Below are positions 26,249-39,300 of a stretch of 64,000 nt of DNA, one piece after another. Made by a program: the position numbers and the translations under genes. This DNA comes from Protonemura montana. Its lineage: Eukaryota > Arthropoda > Insecta > Plecoptera > Nemouridae. Positions within the stretch are counted from its first letter, which is position 1. The number at the start of each line of letters is the position of its first letter. Location of the stretch: positions 4,092,001 through 4,156,000 of the forward strand of contig OX387606.1 in assembly GCA_947568835.1 (NCBI GenBank). Reading direction: 5' to 3'. A model generated the notes under the pieces. The model was not told the origin of the DNA. It did no database searches and worked only from the letters and a program-made list of their open reading frames with translations.

Positions 26249-26265
26249 GGGGGGGGGGGGGGGGG
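26249..26265 (+). repeat. Poly-G tract, 17 G
   Basis: 17 uninterrupted G inside a GC-rich island of about 300 bp (26030-26330) that has many CpG dinucleotides. Overlapping open frames here come from composition. Confidence 0.95.
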
Positions 26266-29200
26266 AGCGCCCGACAGCCGGCTGTCATTGGAGATACCGC
26301 GGGGCAATATAGCGCCGACGCGACGTGCGTCCCGACTCCCGATACCGACGATTCCAATATCAAAATACAAAATGCCAGGATCCACTCGCGTCTGTCGACG
26401 CCAATTGACTTGCGGAGAAAGAGACGCCCCGCATTTTTGTTACAGGTTTTTTTGAATAAGTCGGTATACGTTTAGGTGAACGTGTGCTACGTGTTGCGAC
26501 GTTTTCAGCAAAGAAACATGCACCGCCGCTGAAGTGAGACACTAAAGCAATATCTTCAGGAAACCGTTTATCGATATACAATATCGACAGACGGCGGTAC
26601 AATACAGAAGCAATTTAATTTTAACTACGCGCAAATCCAGTAGCGAGCTTCATCTCTCACTGGACCCCAAATATCATATTTTCTATCAGCGAATTGTAGG
26701 TTATATATAAATAGATATAGATATAAATACAATCAAATCAATCGGATCGAGTCGCAGCGAAACGGCATCCGTGCAATTTCCATTACATTATTATCAGGGG
26801 TAGGGGCAGGGACACGGCAAGCATACAGCATTGACGAGTGGTGCGGTGCGCTAACAGGCTGCTGTTTGCCACCCCCCGGGGAATTTACCTACAGTTTAAC
26901 ATCCCCCTACACACCGGCATGCTTTACGAGCCCGTTTCAATGACCAACTCGTACAACAACCAATATGTTGCAGTTGCAGTTGCAGTCGCACAGGTTCGCT
27001 CTCGGTTATTATCTCGAGTGCATTCTGATTGTCGACTGATTACCACGATCAGACGTGGAATGCTCGGAACGGGAACAGAATGTGGATGGATCGTGCTAAG
27101 GGGAATTTGTAACCAATCAACGTTGCGCTCGCGAGTCGAAATTTGGTCAGTGGTCCTCCTAGCAGACAATCGAGGAAGTGATACGTGGAGACAGGAGAGC
27201 AACGCGTGTTTCTAGTATAACCTACTGCCATCGAGATTATCATAATTATGCCCACGAGTCGGCCGATGGCTGATACGTTTTTGAAACGGTACCAATTTCG
27301 TTGATTCGCGTGGGCTTGATTGCGGCATTAAGTTGTTAAAAATTTGAAGGATTAAGCGCGTGAACTTCTGACGGCAGGCAGCGCTGTCTGACGAGGGCTT
27401 TCCCATAACGGATTGACTACCTACAAAGTTGTGTGCAGCGATTTGGCGCCAATACTGCTGATGCATTTTGCCTCGTGTCTTAATAGGGCGTATGTAATTT
27501 GTAACAAGTGTTGTAGCTGTCAAGGCAAGACGTGCGTTGCCGGCACAACCTCGTGAAATCTGTTACACCTACGCGACGTCGAAGACATCTTGTCGGCCAC
27601 AAACGTATAAGGAACAACGGCAACGGTTTCTGTCCAAGAGAAGGGAACGGGCATTTTTTTCTTGTCGGTAAATTACAATAATTATGCGAGGCTTTAATCG
27701 AGTGGTAATAATATTTGGCGAGCATCTCTAATCAGTAATTACAGTTTACACTAATCTAATATCTCAATGCCAATATTGTGCAGACCGCGTGGGCCCGTGC
27801 ATATGGGTCTTATCCATTTGTGGCATCGGTATATGCCTTTGGAGAAACTGCTGCTATTTTTTGGCCGATTGGCCACTGTCCTTCTTTGGGACAAATAGCT
27901 GTAACGTTATTGAAATTTTACTGTAGAAAAAGTCATGACTCGAAAGACCGCTGGCCAATCATTCTTTTCCTTATCGCCCATGTTGACAAATTGTTTCATG
28001 CGCACAGGTCAGATCGCTCCTTGGAGGGCATCGGATGAAAGGTCATCGGCTTTCTTTCTATTTACTATTTGATAGTTCACGACCCCATAGCCACATTGTT
28101 CGAGTTTTTATCTCACGACTAATAATCAAGATATTTTCGGATATTTTTTTAACCGAGAATGATGACTCTTCGACTCAATCAAATGTGAAACGAATCGTGT
28201 CCTTGTCAGCAGCTCAATTTTTGGCCCGACGATGGCGCTGCTTCGTTAGAGAAACACCACGTAAGTAAAATAATTCTAGTAAAAGAAGCAAACTCAAGAA
28301 ACTAACCTCAAAAGCAAACGTAATAACCGATAGCCAGAGGGCCGTCGCGCAAATCTTTCTTCATGTGGCATTGCGCTGATTAATTCAGTCTAGCAATTCT
28401 CTAGCTCATTGTGTAAGTAAGGAATTGTGAAGATTTGAAACTTTCTATGGGAAAAAGGCGAGGAAAGCAATCGATAATTCCTGGGGTCAAGGATTTTCAC
28501 ATTTCGTTCTTTGTTCAATGTGTCGTTGGCATGCAAACTCTAATATTATCGCGGGGTGCTATCTTCACTTCACGTCTTATATACTGCGACGTCGTGTTTT
28601 CACTTTGCGTTTCCATTTTTCGTCGCGTGAATTCTTTATTGCCGGCTGTTGTTACACCACTGCTGCTATCACAATCTCTACTCTGTTGGCATGTCATGCT
28701 TTGTAATTTTTGACTGACAAAATCTTGCAGTATGCATGGCGCCCAACCTCCAACTCAAATTGCAACATATTTTCCCACTCAACAGGTTTAGGGCCCTTGG
28801 CCTGTCGAGACCGGGGCCCTTTTCAAGTCTGAAAATGTCTAGAACGATTTTCTGTTCTCCGTTGTTTGTGATTGTTCCTAGTGAAAACATATTTGTGATG
28901 ATTTTCCACCGCCGACGCGTGCTGCCTCGGAATTACACCGCAATGTCGAGCATGGAAACAGCTCGCGCCAAGAAATGGAGAAGCATTTTCACGAGCAGAT
29001 CACCGTCAAGTAATGCTAATCCATGTCTTATATAGTAATATACAAATGCGCCAGTAAAACCAACGGGGATAAGAAGGATTTACTTGTTTGAATAACCTGC
29101 CATCCTTAATACCATAAACAGGTTCAACATGGAAAGTGACCATAACCATATGCACATTGATGTCGAAGGGGCTGCTTTTGAACTGCAAATGCTTTGCGCA

Positions 29201-32200
29201 AACCCCAAGGCGTTGCTTTCCAAGAGTATTATAACTCCTTATCCTTTTTTTTGGCTGCAAAGGGGGGTTGGCTCTGAGATATACTGCAGTCTCCGGCAAG
29301 CAGCTGCATTAAGTGCACCGTACTTCATTGTGTAATATCATATTTTATTCGCTAATCTCGTTATCTGACATTATATTACCCCACATACCCAGATGCAGCT
29401 TGAATATCCACATTTAATACAATATAGCTGCTGTGCTTAGAGACAAGAAAATAAAAGAGCAACAACCGGTGAAATTAATAACATGCTGGTCAGAATTGTG
29501 CTGCTCTAGACAATTTAATTGATGACCCTTATCTTGTCACATTGTCCAACGTTCCCAGATTGTAATTTCAACAATTATTCGGGCCGCAACGTTGCCGCCC
29601 GCACAATAGCATGCAAACCGCCCGTTAAATGTGCAAACGTAACTATTTGTAAGGATTCCAGCCGACTTCTTACATAATCTTGGCATAGCGCGCTCGCTAA
29701 GCCTTCTCGTAATCTGCTAAGCCAGTCGCAGTTGGAATTCCTATTCCTCTGCTGGTTTCTTGCCGTCGTCCTGCAGGATATGTGCCCATTAGTGTAACCG
29801 AGGAGGTGTTATGTGGCCACGTAACTGAAGCACGTTGGTCCTCGAGCTCATTTTCTCAAGAAAACCATGAAAAGGAGGAGTGAAAATGTCGCCTGCAATT
29901 ACGATTTATCTCGTTAAGCTTGTCGATCGATTAACTGAGATTTTATTTTCAAGTCGCTGGCTCAAGATCGATTTCACATTTCCGATGAGGCTGGTTTGGA
30001 TGAGCCATCCTCGGTTTGGCATCATAAATTGAATAACCTCTAAGACGGGGCTGGCATAATTAAAATAATTGGAGTTGGCTGGGAAACCTCTTCCCGTCTG
30101 TTCGATCCCTGATCTTGGTCGAGATCGTATATTTAGAGTGCCGCGAAAACACCCTGCTCCGGCAAATAGGGTACGCTCTCCCTCCATTACTCTGTTCGGG
30201 AGGTCGCCTTGGACTCGCGTCGCGGCGCCGGCGTCGACGTCGACGTCGATGCCCGATATTCTGCTCCGGTTCCACTCGTAACTAACGTGGATTTGTAACG
30301 TCGAACCTTAGTCTGCACTTTATCATAAGAAATGTCGCGGTCCTGTTCGTGTGGTTGTTATATAGCGGGAACTTTGCTCGTAAAGGATTGTTGAAATTTG
30401 AAAAGTTGGTCACGCGGTATTTTAAAGTTAGTTCAAATTCAATGAATCAAAAGGTGATAAAATAAATTAGATTTCCTTCGACTAGTTGTATTCGTTCGGG
30501 TCAATCAGTGATACGTCTTATCAGATGTTTTCCATAGAGTATTCGCCAATGTTCGCTTCCAGTTTGGCCCGCGGTGCACGCGGTTTGGTCCAACGGGCTG
30601 GGCATTAGCCGATGCGACCGCAACGACGTCGCAAGGAGTTACAAAGTGGACCGAGCTAACGTCCTGGTAGCTTCCTCTAATACAGCCATTTGTTCCCTAA
30701 GCTTTTTGCAGAACCGATTTCGGGTAATTCCACGCTTAAATTCCATTCCTGCCTAAATAAGTGCCTTGTACATCGTCCGCTTCTTACACAAAACCCGACG
30801 CTTCTTCTGTATTCAATATTTTGTCTTTAATATTTTGGTTCACAAATTTTCTGCTAGCGAATATTTCATAAAAACAAGTGCATAGAGGCTTCCTCTTAGT
30901 TCTAAAGATGCTAATATCTCTGCAGATTTCTTTCTGTAATTGCAGCGCTAAACGTTTTAACAGTGAAAAGCAAATTGTCACACGTTCCGTCGCCCCAAGG
31001 CGGCGTCGTCTACGTCGTCTGAAAGCTACGCCGGGCGGGGAAAGAGAGGGTAAACCACGGGGATAAGAATCAGTAATTAGCTACATGAGCTCAGACTGCT
31101 GCTTCTTCTGATGGCAAACAATCAGCAAACAGAGAGACGCCACCACACAGACGTCTTGTGCTGGCACAGAACGTCTGGCCAAGCTGTTTGTTCAGTCTAG
31201 CCCTCGGGCTGAGACGAATTCGCTTATCAGTTATTAAAATTAATCTTGCCATTGCACGGGGGTGGAATTCTGGAACGAAGTGTTGGTCGTAAAATTTTAT
31301 GACCTGCGAGTTTTACTCTATAAATACTAAACTACACTCTGCAAGGGTGTAGTCACGAAATCTACATTTTCTTTTGGAGCATGTTAATAAATCGCCTGGC
31401 AAGGCTTCGATATTATATAGGTACATAAGCTGCTTGCTATTTGCACAGCATGGGGAGCAATAAAATCAAAACTGCTTGACCATTTGCCCGCGTTCGTGCC
31501 CATAATCATTGTTATAATTAAATAACAATTACTTGAATTTATTGGCTGAACGTGTTTTACTGGCGGCATTACGGCAATAATATGCACATTCGAGGCAGAG
31601 ATGTGTGAGACTGCTTTGGATGACACACAAAAGTTAATTCCCTGCATCTCTGCAATGCACGCCGTGCCACTAGCCGGCTGTCGCTCTGCAGCAATCGGTT
31701 GCATCTCTGCAGTGCACTGCACATTGCAATCGCCACCACTCGGCACAAGGTCTCGCCTTTTAATTAAACAAACTTTATTGCAAAGTGATATCGCATTCCG
31801 CATCTGTCTGCCGCTCTTCGCGTCATTTTCCTGAGGACTTTCCCGCAAACTTTCCGAGTCATGGTCTATCAACAAAGAGATGGCAAAATTCCATCATCTT
31901 AAACTTGAACCATTGTCGAAGAAATGCTCAGAGGAAAAAACACATTTTCGTCTCTCTGCACCCGCGCACCCAAAGAACGCGACCGTAGTTCGCTTTGCCC
32001 AGTACTTTAGAAGCATAGAGACGAACTTCCAACATCCATTCGTTCACCTCGACAATTTGAAACAATTTTTACTCTCCAAGCCTCCGCTTCGCTGGCCTTC
32101 TACCGAGTGTATCGTATTCAGTGCCCCCAATTCTCTTCTAAGATGGAGTGGGGGTGAGGGGGGGTCACATGGTGAGATCAGGTGGTTGCTTTAACCCCAC

Positions 32201-34815
32201 AGCCATTTAATGTGCCCCATGGGGCGTCGCCCACAGTAATGATCGTGGAAGGCCCAACAACGGTAGGCCGACACCACCACCGCATCCGTACACACACACA
32301 CTCCAAACAGCGGAGTCCATCCCGATCAATAATAAGCTATACGAGTGTTTTACAGCCCACCTCTACGGACCTAGTGGCTCACGGCACAGGTAGCTGCCGT
32401 GCAGCGTGCGTGACGACGTCGCGACGTCTCGCGAGACCGTCGGTGGGCGCCGCGACGCTGGCCCGAAACACTGGCCTGATAAAAAGTGGTGTAGTAAAGT
32501 CGATCGAGACATGACAATATTTTACTTGGCTCCCTGGTGAGATCATTGACGTGTCCAGACGATGCTGATAAGTCTACTCTCGTAAGGGGCTTCGCGCGTG
32601 AGGCGGTAGATTTACGTGCTAGTACGGGAAAGAAATGGAAACATTTTCTTTATTTTTTCAGACGGTGTTACGGCAGTGCCGATTTTTTTTTAAGCATTTC
32701 TATGCGTCGCCGTGAAATTTAGTGCGTTTCAAATTTGCATGTCGGCCTCGAGATTCTAAATAGTTAATTTATTTTTGCATTGCATTATAATAGCAGAAGC
32801 TGGAGCGAGTTTGTTCGCCGTAATCTTTGAACAGTCCACCTGCTGTGAAAGTAAAACAAAATGTTCAAGTTAATATAAGATCAAGATGTCGTAACGCATT
32901 CTAGCCGGCCGGAAAGAAACACACAGTAGTCTCTTATGTCGCACTCATAACTCTGACGGCCGTGTAGCATACGTGGTTTATAATATCGGTGCTACGCCCT
33001 TTCGCTCCCGTAGGTTTCACGTGCAAGCGTCTCGTTAGTCATGGTGCATTATTGTGCAAATGGGATGTCGCTGCACCCAACAATGTCAATCTCCGCCGCT
33101 GCGACAACCAAAGTTCTTTATAGTTCTTTGTGTGTCCGGATTAGCGTTCTTAGCCCATGGCTTTGGTTTACATCATCATTTTCGTAGACTCGATTTGGTC
33201 CATGGCGGCGGTTTCTCTCATAGTGTATCTCTCGGTGCGGATAAACAATGTCGGGTAGTGAGGAAGACGCACAAACAGCGGCGATAGAGAAGGGGTTGGA
33301 TGGAATGGAGCGGTAGCCATGGCGAGACGCAGGGAATATCCTCCTCGTCTATACACAGTTTCAGTTATGTAATGTCAGGATTTACTGAAATTCCAGGCTT
33401 GCGGAATGTAAAACATGGTGACAGCATAGTTTCGAAGCTGCCGAGAAGCGCGAACGCGACGCGAAATTTAAATCCTGAGAGCATTGCTGCCATAGACTAC
33501 GCTGTCTTTTGTGCCATGGGACGGGGATGGCGTCATCATAATGTTGGAAATACTTTCAAGTTTCCACATTGCATTGCGCTAGACGCGGGCCGCGGGGACA
33601 TTCTTCGGTGGCGATATGCGAAAATAATTATTATAGAATGCCTCCGCGGTCCATGACTTATCCGAGTGAATTTTTTGCAGCTTTGAAATGAAGCTGTATG
33701 TGTTTGAACTTTTAGAAGCATGATATTTAGTATCCACAACGCTTTTTTTTAATGACAATACCTTGCAAGTACATAACTTCAATTCCAGGCAAATATTCTA
33801 CGAATTTTTAAACAAAGTGAAGCACTACTGATGTGCTATCGAGTCTGCCAATTGTTGGTCTAGTCTCGCATGAAATGTCAGTTTGCTGTAGTTTCGAAAC
33901 CAGCACACGGCTGGTGGTCATATCAGACCCTGCGTTGATTGCGTCGGAATGGCAGCGCTAGCGTCGGCACCCTTGAGGTGCCGGCTAAAAGGTGTATTAT
34001 ACGTGTACTTGAGAATTCAATTATACTTTCACTGGGGGTATCTTAATTAAATACAATAGAGAAAAGTCCGATCTCGACGCGCGGCTTTCCCGTCTAACTA
34101 CTTTTGATAATGAAACGACTGCGAGTGTCGAGAAGGGAAAACGCCTCCCCCCCAGCCTGGCGGCCGACTGGTCCGACAACCACTCGTGCAGAACGACTCC
34201 CTGATGTATAGCAATACTACCAATTGTGGTCATCTCATCGCTCTAATCACTCGATTTATATTCATGTATACGTTTTCACACGTTAATGTAATTTTTGGGG
34301 TTCTTCGTTTGCAGGAGAGCGAGGTCTTTGGGCGAACCATTTTCGGCACAGGGCACTTTTTATTTTTTAAACGGCGTAAGCTTTTGCATGAATTTCGGCA
34401 TTGCTGTTAAGCTTTGTGGAGCGCCAACTTACTCTGAAACTGTGACCCGCGTGCACGCTCGGAAATCCTGCGCTGGTTTCTTGCACCTTCCGCTGGAATG
34501 CTGCCTCACGAACCACAAACTGCACCAAACTTTTAATCAGACCTTCCAGCTTTTCGAAGCTTTTCACTCGAAAGTACTTAACCATACTGGAAAGTACTTA
34601 GATACATTGACTTCAACCACCCGGTGAGAATTATTAATAAGCCACTTATGAGTATGTTCCACACTCCACTTAACACGATATCTACAATTTAGAGAGTTTG
34701 TGAATCTTGACTCTAGAGTCTAGAGTAGGCGAAAGTACATAAGTTTTTATGCAAATAAAATAGAAATTTTAGAAAAAATTCATAGAATTTTTTTACAAAA
34801 TTGTGTGGCATTACA

Positions 34816-34868
34816 TTGGTGCCAGTGGTGGGGTTTTTTGTACTACTTTGGCGCCAGAAGTGGGGTTT
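34816..34868 (+). mobile_element. Possible LTR-element leader fossil
   Basis: Two similar stretches 32 bp apart, TTGGTGCCAGTGGTGGGGTT and TTGGCGCCAGAAGTGGGGTT, look like the tRNA primer-binding region of Ty3/gypsy-type LTR retrotransposons. No LTR pair or coding region is seen nearby, so at most this is a short old remnant. Confidence 0.25.
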
Positions 34869-36318
34869 AAATTTTAAATTTGTGAGCATTTGAATTTTAA
34901 TATTGCTTCAGAACTTTTTATCGAGCCAAAATCCGTGCAGCAGGGAGGACGGCAGACATTTCGCGAAACCTGGCATCGTAGAAAGCACACTGGCACGCCA
35001 CTCTCTTCCTTGTTTTCAGCTTCAAATCATCTCTGCTACGCGGTTTTCGTTACAAAACCAACCCGCGTTCGTCGGCCAAATTTCCTCATCGCCAGTCCAA
35101 CGAAAAGCCGCGTCGTCGTAGTCCCCACCGTCCCACGAAGTCTTACGTGATGAGAGAAAATCCAAGGTTCTAAAAATAATCTTGCGTGCAATTTTCTTTC
35201 TCTACGCCGGATCATTGATTTTACATAAGAAAATGGACTAGGCCTTCCTCCGGTAATCAATTGCTTCAAAATATGATATCGACACTGTTTTGTTTTATTA
35301 CCGGCTAGCCCATGAAGCCACAAAACGTATTCCTCGAGAGTGAAATCCGATTACAGATTAGGGCGCAGCAAACAAATATCTAGGGCTTCCTTCGGTCTAC
35401 GTTCGCATTGCGGGCAGGGTATGGATACGCATGCCTCCAAGATGTATAAAGCCGAACCTGAAACTTTGGTCTGGGATTTGAGAACATCGAAAATTAAAGA
35501 ATCTTTTGTTGTAACCCGACTCTTCTGTGGACCCCAACAAGGAACACAAAGATAATTGTATCGATCCTAACGGTCTAAAGCTTGCACGAAATCTCTTCGG
35601 AGAGTTTTTTTTGCAAAATTTTTCTGAAATAATTGAGCCCGCCTATGAGTGGCACACGCATCGAACGGGCCGAGTGTGGTTGGCAGGTGTCTCTCTGCGA
35701 AGACTGGTGTGGTGTCCTCCGGTGCAGGGTGAGTGATGGAGTGTTCGTCTTCTGTACGGATCGCGCCCGCTACTTTGCCTGCACTCTGCCAGTGACGGGG
35801 TAACGGACATTTGATTGAATTCTTTCGCGTCACGTCAAGGGAAATGGAGGCGCAGGGAATTGATGAAGAGACGTCGTATTTTCCTGCGCCTAAGTTTGTT
35901 TTGATTGAGATTCTTGTGATAAGTGGAGGAGCTAAAGTGCGTCTAATCAACGTGCCGGAGCGCTGCCTTGACTTTCGACGATTCAATTAACATGCTCGCG
36001 TCCTCAATGGGATGAAACGTCAAAAATTTGAATGATTAGTCGGTCCGTTATGTTCAAGACAAAGTTCTTGGGGTTGCTGAACTTTGAAAAAAAAAAGTAA
36101 AAAAAAAACATACAGCACGTAGTATTTTTTTTTCTACCAATATTTTAAAACTGCCATCATGGCACCAATCCATCATCTTATATTCCGCGTTGTAGTTTTT
36201 TCCCTTGGACTAACTTCAAGATCTGCCACGCCATCCTTACAGCGGCGTATTAGTTCTATATGCGCTTGTTACATAATGTGACAGATATTTGCATAGGGTA
36301 TATTTGAGCGATAGATGC

Positions 36319-36383
36319 TGGTGCCGTTGCCGGTGCCAGTGCCGGTGCCGGTGCCAGTGCCGGTGCCGGTACCGGTGGCGGTG
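36319..36383 (+). repeat. GTGCCG hexamer repeat
   Basis: About ten copies of GTGCCG or near variants (GTGCCA, GTTGCC, GTACCG, GTGGCG). On the minus strand it encodes an artificial Gly-Thr repeat; I see no gene. Confidence 0.85.
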
Positions 36384-39300
36384 GTCATGTGCTGGGATAA
36401 AGGATTACCCCGACAGCGGCTCGGAATGACAGCTAGCCGAGGAATATCTTGCGCCATAAGATACGTGCGCGGAATATTTTAATATCAATGCGAGCGATAT
36501 TCTAATTTCCCACCCGATATAACATGGCGATTTTCGTGCGAGTGGCGCGCGCAACAAAGGGAAGTGCTACGAAGAAAGTGATCCACGTCATCAAAATCAG
36601 AAACATGAATAATAATCGATTTATACATGCATGCTTCTTCGTGTTGGTACGTGCTTGGAAGACTGGGTTGGTTACCATGCTGACCGAACAGCTGACTTGC
36701 AACGACAGCGGGTGTTTCTGAGCTGGAAGTTCAGCGAAGAAGTTTGGTTTTCGCAGATTTTAAAACCCAGCGTTGGTCGCGGAAAGATAAAATAATATCA
36801 TGAAGTTTTCCAGGCACGACTCGAGCTGCGCTCGCTGGGGAACGCGTGGTCAAAACTCAAAAGTCGCGCGCGCTAGACAAAACGAAAAATACGGGCAAAA
36901 CTTAATTCGGCGCACTGCTAACGCTAGAGCGCAAAGATTCTCTATTTTCTTTCGCTGCTTTCATGTTTTGGAAAAACTAATGGAAACGGGATTTATGTTC
37001 GCGTAGAGAGAATTTTCTTGATCTTTGAAATTTTCGATGAGAAAAACATCTCGTGTAATTGGGACCCGTTTCTTTGATTTTGAAAGCATCAAGCTCCTCT
37101 CGAGTGAGTATTATTATAAGACCATGCCAACGGCAGCATGTCACTTGACTTCAGCATGACCGAATGGATTCCAGCCGCCACTCAACTTCCTCGTTGTTGT
37201 GAGCTACCTTGCTCACGAGTGCTTTTATTAGGTATTTAAAGTCAACAGGTCCCGGTCCAGCCAGTGGTCGCTGCTGTATGGCGGCCGCCCACGCTGCCAG
37301 GACTTGGCCAGGATTAATCGAGAGTCCGGTTGCTCTGTAGCCAAGAGACCAGAATTACTGCAGCATCAGTGGGCACCTCGTGGGGCTGGTGGAGAGAACA
37401 AATCTGGGTCCCAGAGCAAGTCTAGATGCTGTGGAAATCAAAACCCAGAAGTATTACTTTCGATAAAATGCACAGGAGCAGAATAAGTCGTACACGATTA
37501 TAAACATTAGAATAACAATAAAAAAAAACTCTGAAAACTTGTTCTACAAATGGGAAAAGTTTCGAATTGCTACTTTCTGGCGTGGGTTTTATTTTTGTGT
37601 AGATTGACAATACATAAATTACTATTTACAAATGTAACGCGATCATGAATATAAATTGAAAACTTTCGATGTGTAAAACAAGTTTGATATGAGACAGTGG
37701 GCAAGGTACTCAACCGCTTCGTGAGAACGCGACTGAGCACTGGACAGAGCACAACGCGTGGGTTGCGGCTTAATTGTTAACCAATTGACTGATTGAATAT
37801 CGTGTCACAATTTATACGCTGGGTGTTTTATGGAGTCGAATATGGAACTGTCTGTGTTTGACAACTCAGTCCTACGCGAACACGAAAGTCGCCCCGAGAT
37901 CTAGACGTGTTATTTATGACGATGACTTATGGAAGAAAACTAACACGGTTCACTATAATGCTCAGCATGACAGTTTGGAAATGATTTGACTCATCATCCC
38001 CTCGTGTGATTTAAATTTACCAGCATCATAAAGATCAATCCACCCTTCTTCTAATTGAAGGCACGGTTTAACACCATGTCCCATTGCTATCATGCCGAGT
38101 CCGCCCCCGTTTATGTGATTGTTTCATAACACACACACATACAATATACCACGGCACCGAACAATAAGTCGTAAGCTTCTCATGATTAATGATCTGAGAT
38201 GCAAAGAGAGATTTCCATAACTTACCGGGCAAAACACGACGTTGCCGCCGCCTTATCAATGGTAACAATGCTTATTGCCACTTTACGTGCAATTGCCCGT
38301 GATCATTAGCTTCGTGTCAGCATTACATGTATGACGTGAAATATGAAATGCTATTCATTTGGTGCAGAGATTCGTTCCAAATGGCAGGTCACAATTAATA
38401 CCAGCAAAGGGTGGGTGCGTGGCAAGGTGGCTGAGTGGGTGGGCGAACCCAAGAAAAGCCAATGAAATTAATTACTGAACATTCACAACTGTAAGGGTTG
38501 ATAAACTGTTAAATTAATCGCGTTGTTGATAACAACGGATTGGTTTCGGTTAAAACAATACACTATTTTAGCGTGCAAGTAAGTCTGATTGATAAGTACC
38601 AAATACCAGTGCAATTTTCACTGAAAGTTATTGATCCAGGCGTCGATTTCCAACTCAATTGTCATCGTGTCAGTGTCGGTGTCGGCCGATGCAGACTCCG
38701 ACGTCGACGCCGCGACGCAGCGCACGAGGCGCGCAGACCGGCAAGCCCCGGTACCAAGTGGTACCTGTTCACCATTGTCTCTCCCCGTCCCCGTGAGCGG
38801 TCGACCTCTTCGGCTTCCAAGTCGCCACCACTGCACGGCATCTTGCCACATGCATTCCGACTGGCAGCGCCGAAAAGTGATCGATAGTCGAGCGTCGCGA
38901 CGCCGCTTCTCGCTATTTTATAGCACCGTGCAAAATGCGAACATCTTTTGTTAGCGAGTTAATAAACAATCAGATTTCGGAACCGTTTTCTATTGTTCGG
39001 TCGTGGAGTTGTAATTACTTATTAAATGAGTAGTTCAACCGCGCTGCTGCATATGTTCTTGTATTCTGCACCGAAGTTCGTTTGTCAATGTTGGCTTGCC
39101 TCGACGACGCCTGGGGAGGAGTGAGTTGTCTGGAGGCGACGGCTTCTCATCTCCAACTTTAGGGCTCCGAGCTGAAGAGTTGAGAGATTTCCTAGTTCGC
39201 TGCTGCTGCACAAGTACAAGTTGCTCCATTATGTTATTAATATTATTTTATGAGATGCTAGGAAAACAGTGAGTTGTCCCTACTCTGATGAGGAGTGGAG

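Noticed and set aside
28035-28268. Open frame ending near a CACGTAAGTA donor, a possible exon.
   Set aside because: No matching acceptor or partner exon and no recognisable protein family.
31384-31875. 163-codon open frame on the minus strand.
   Set aside because: No domain recognised, low-complexity stretches and no supporting signals; it includes a duplicated GCATCTCTGCA segment.
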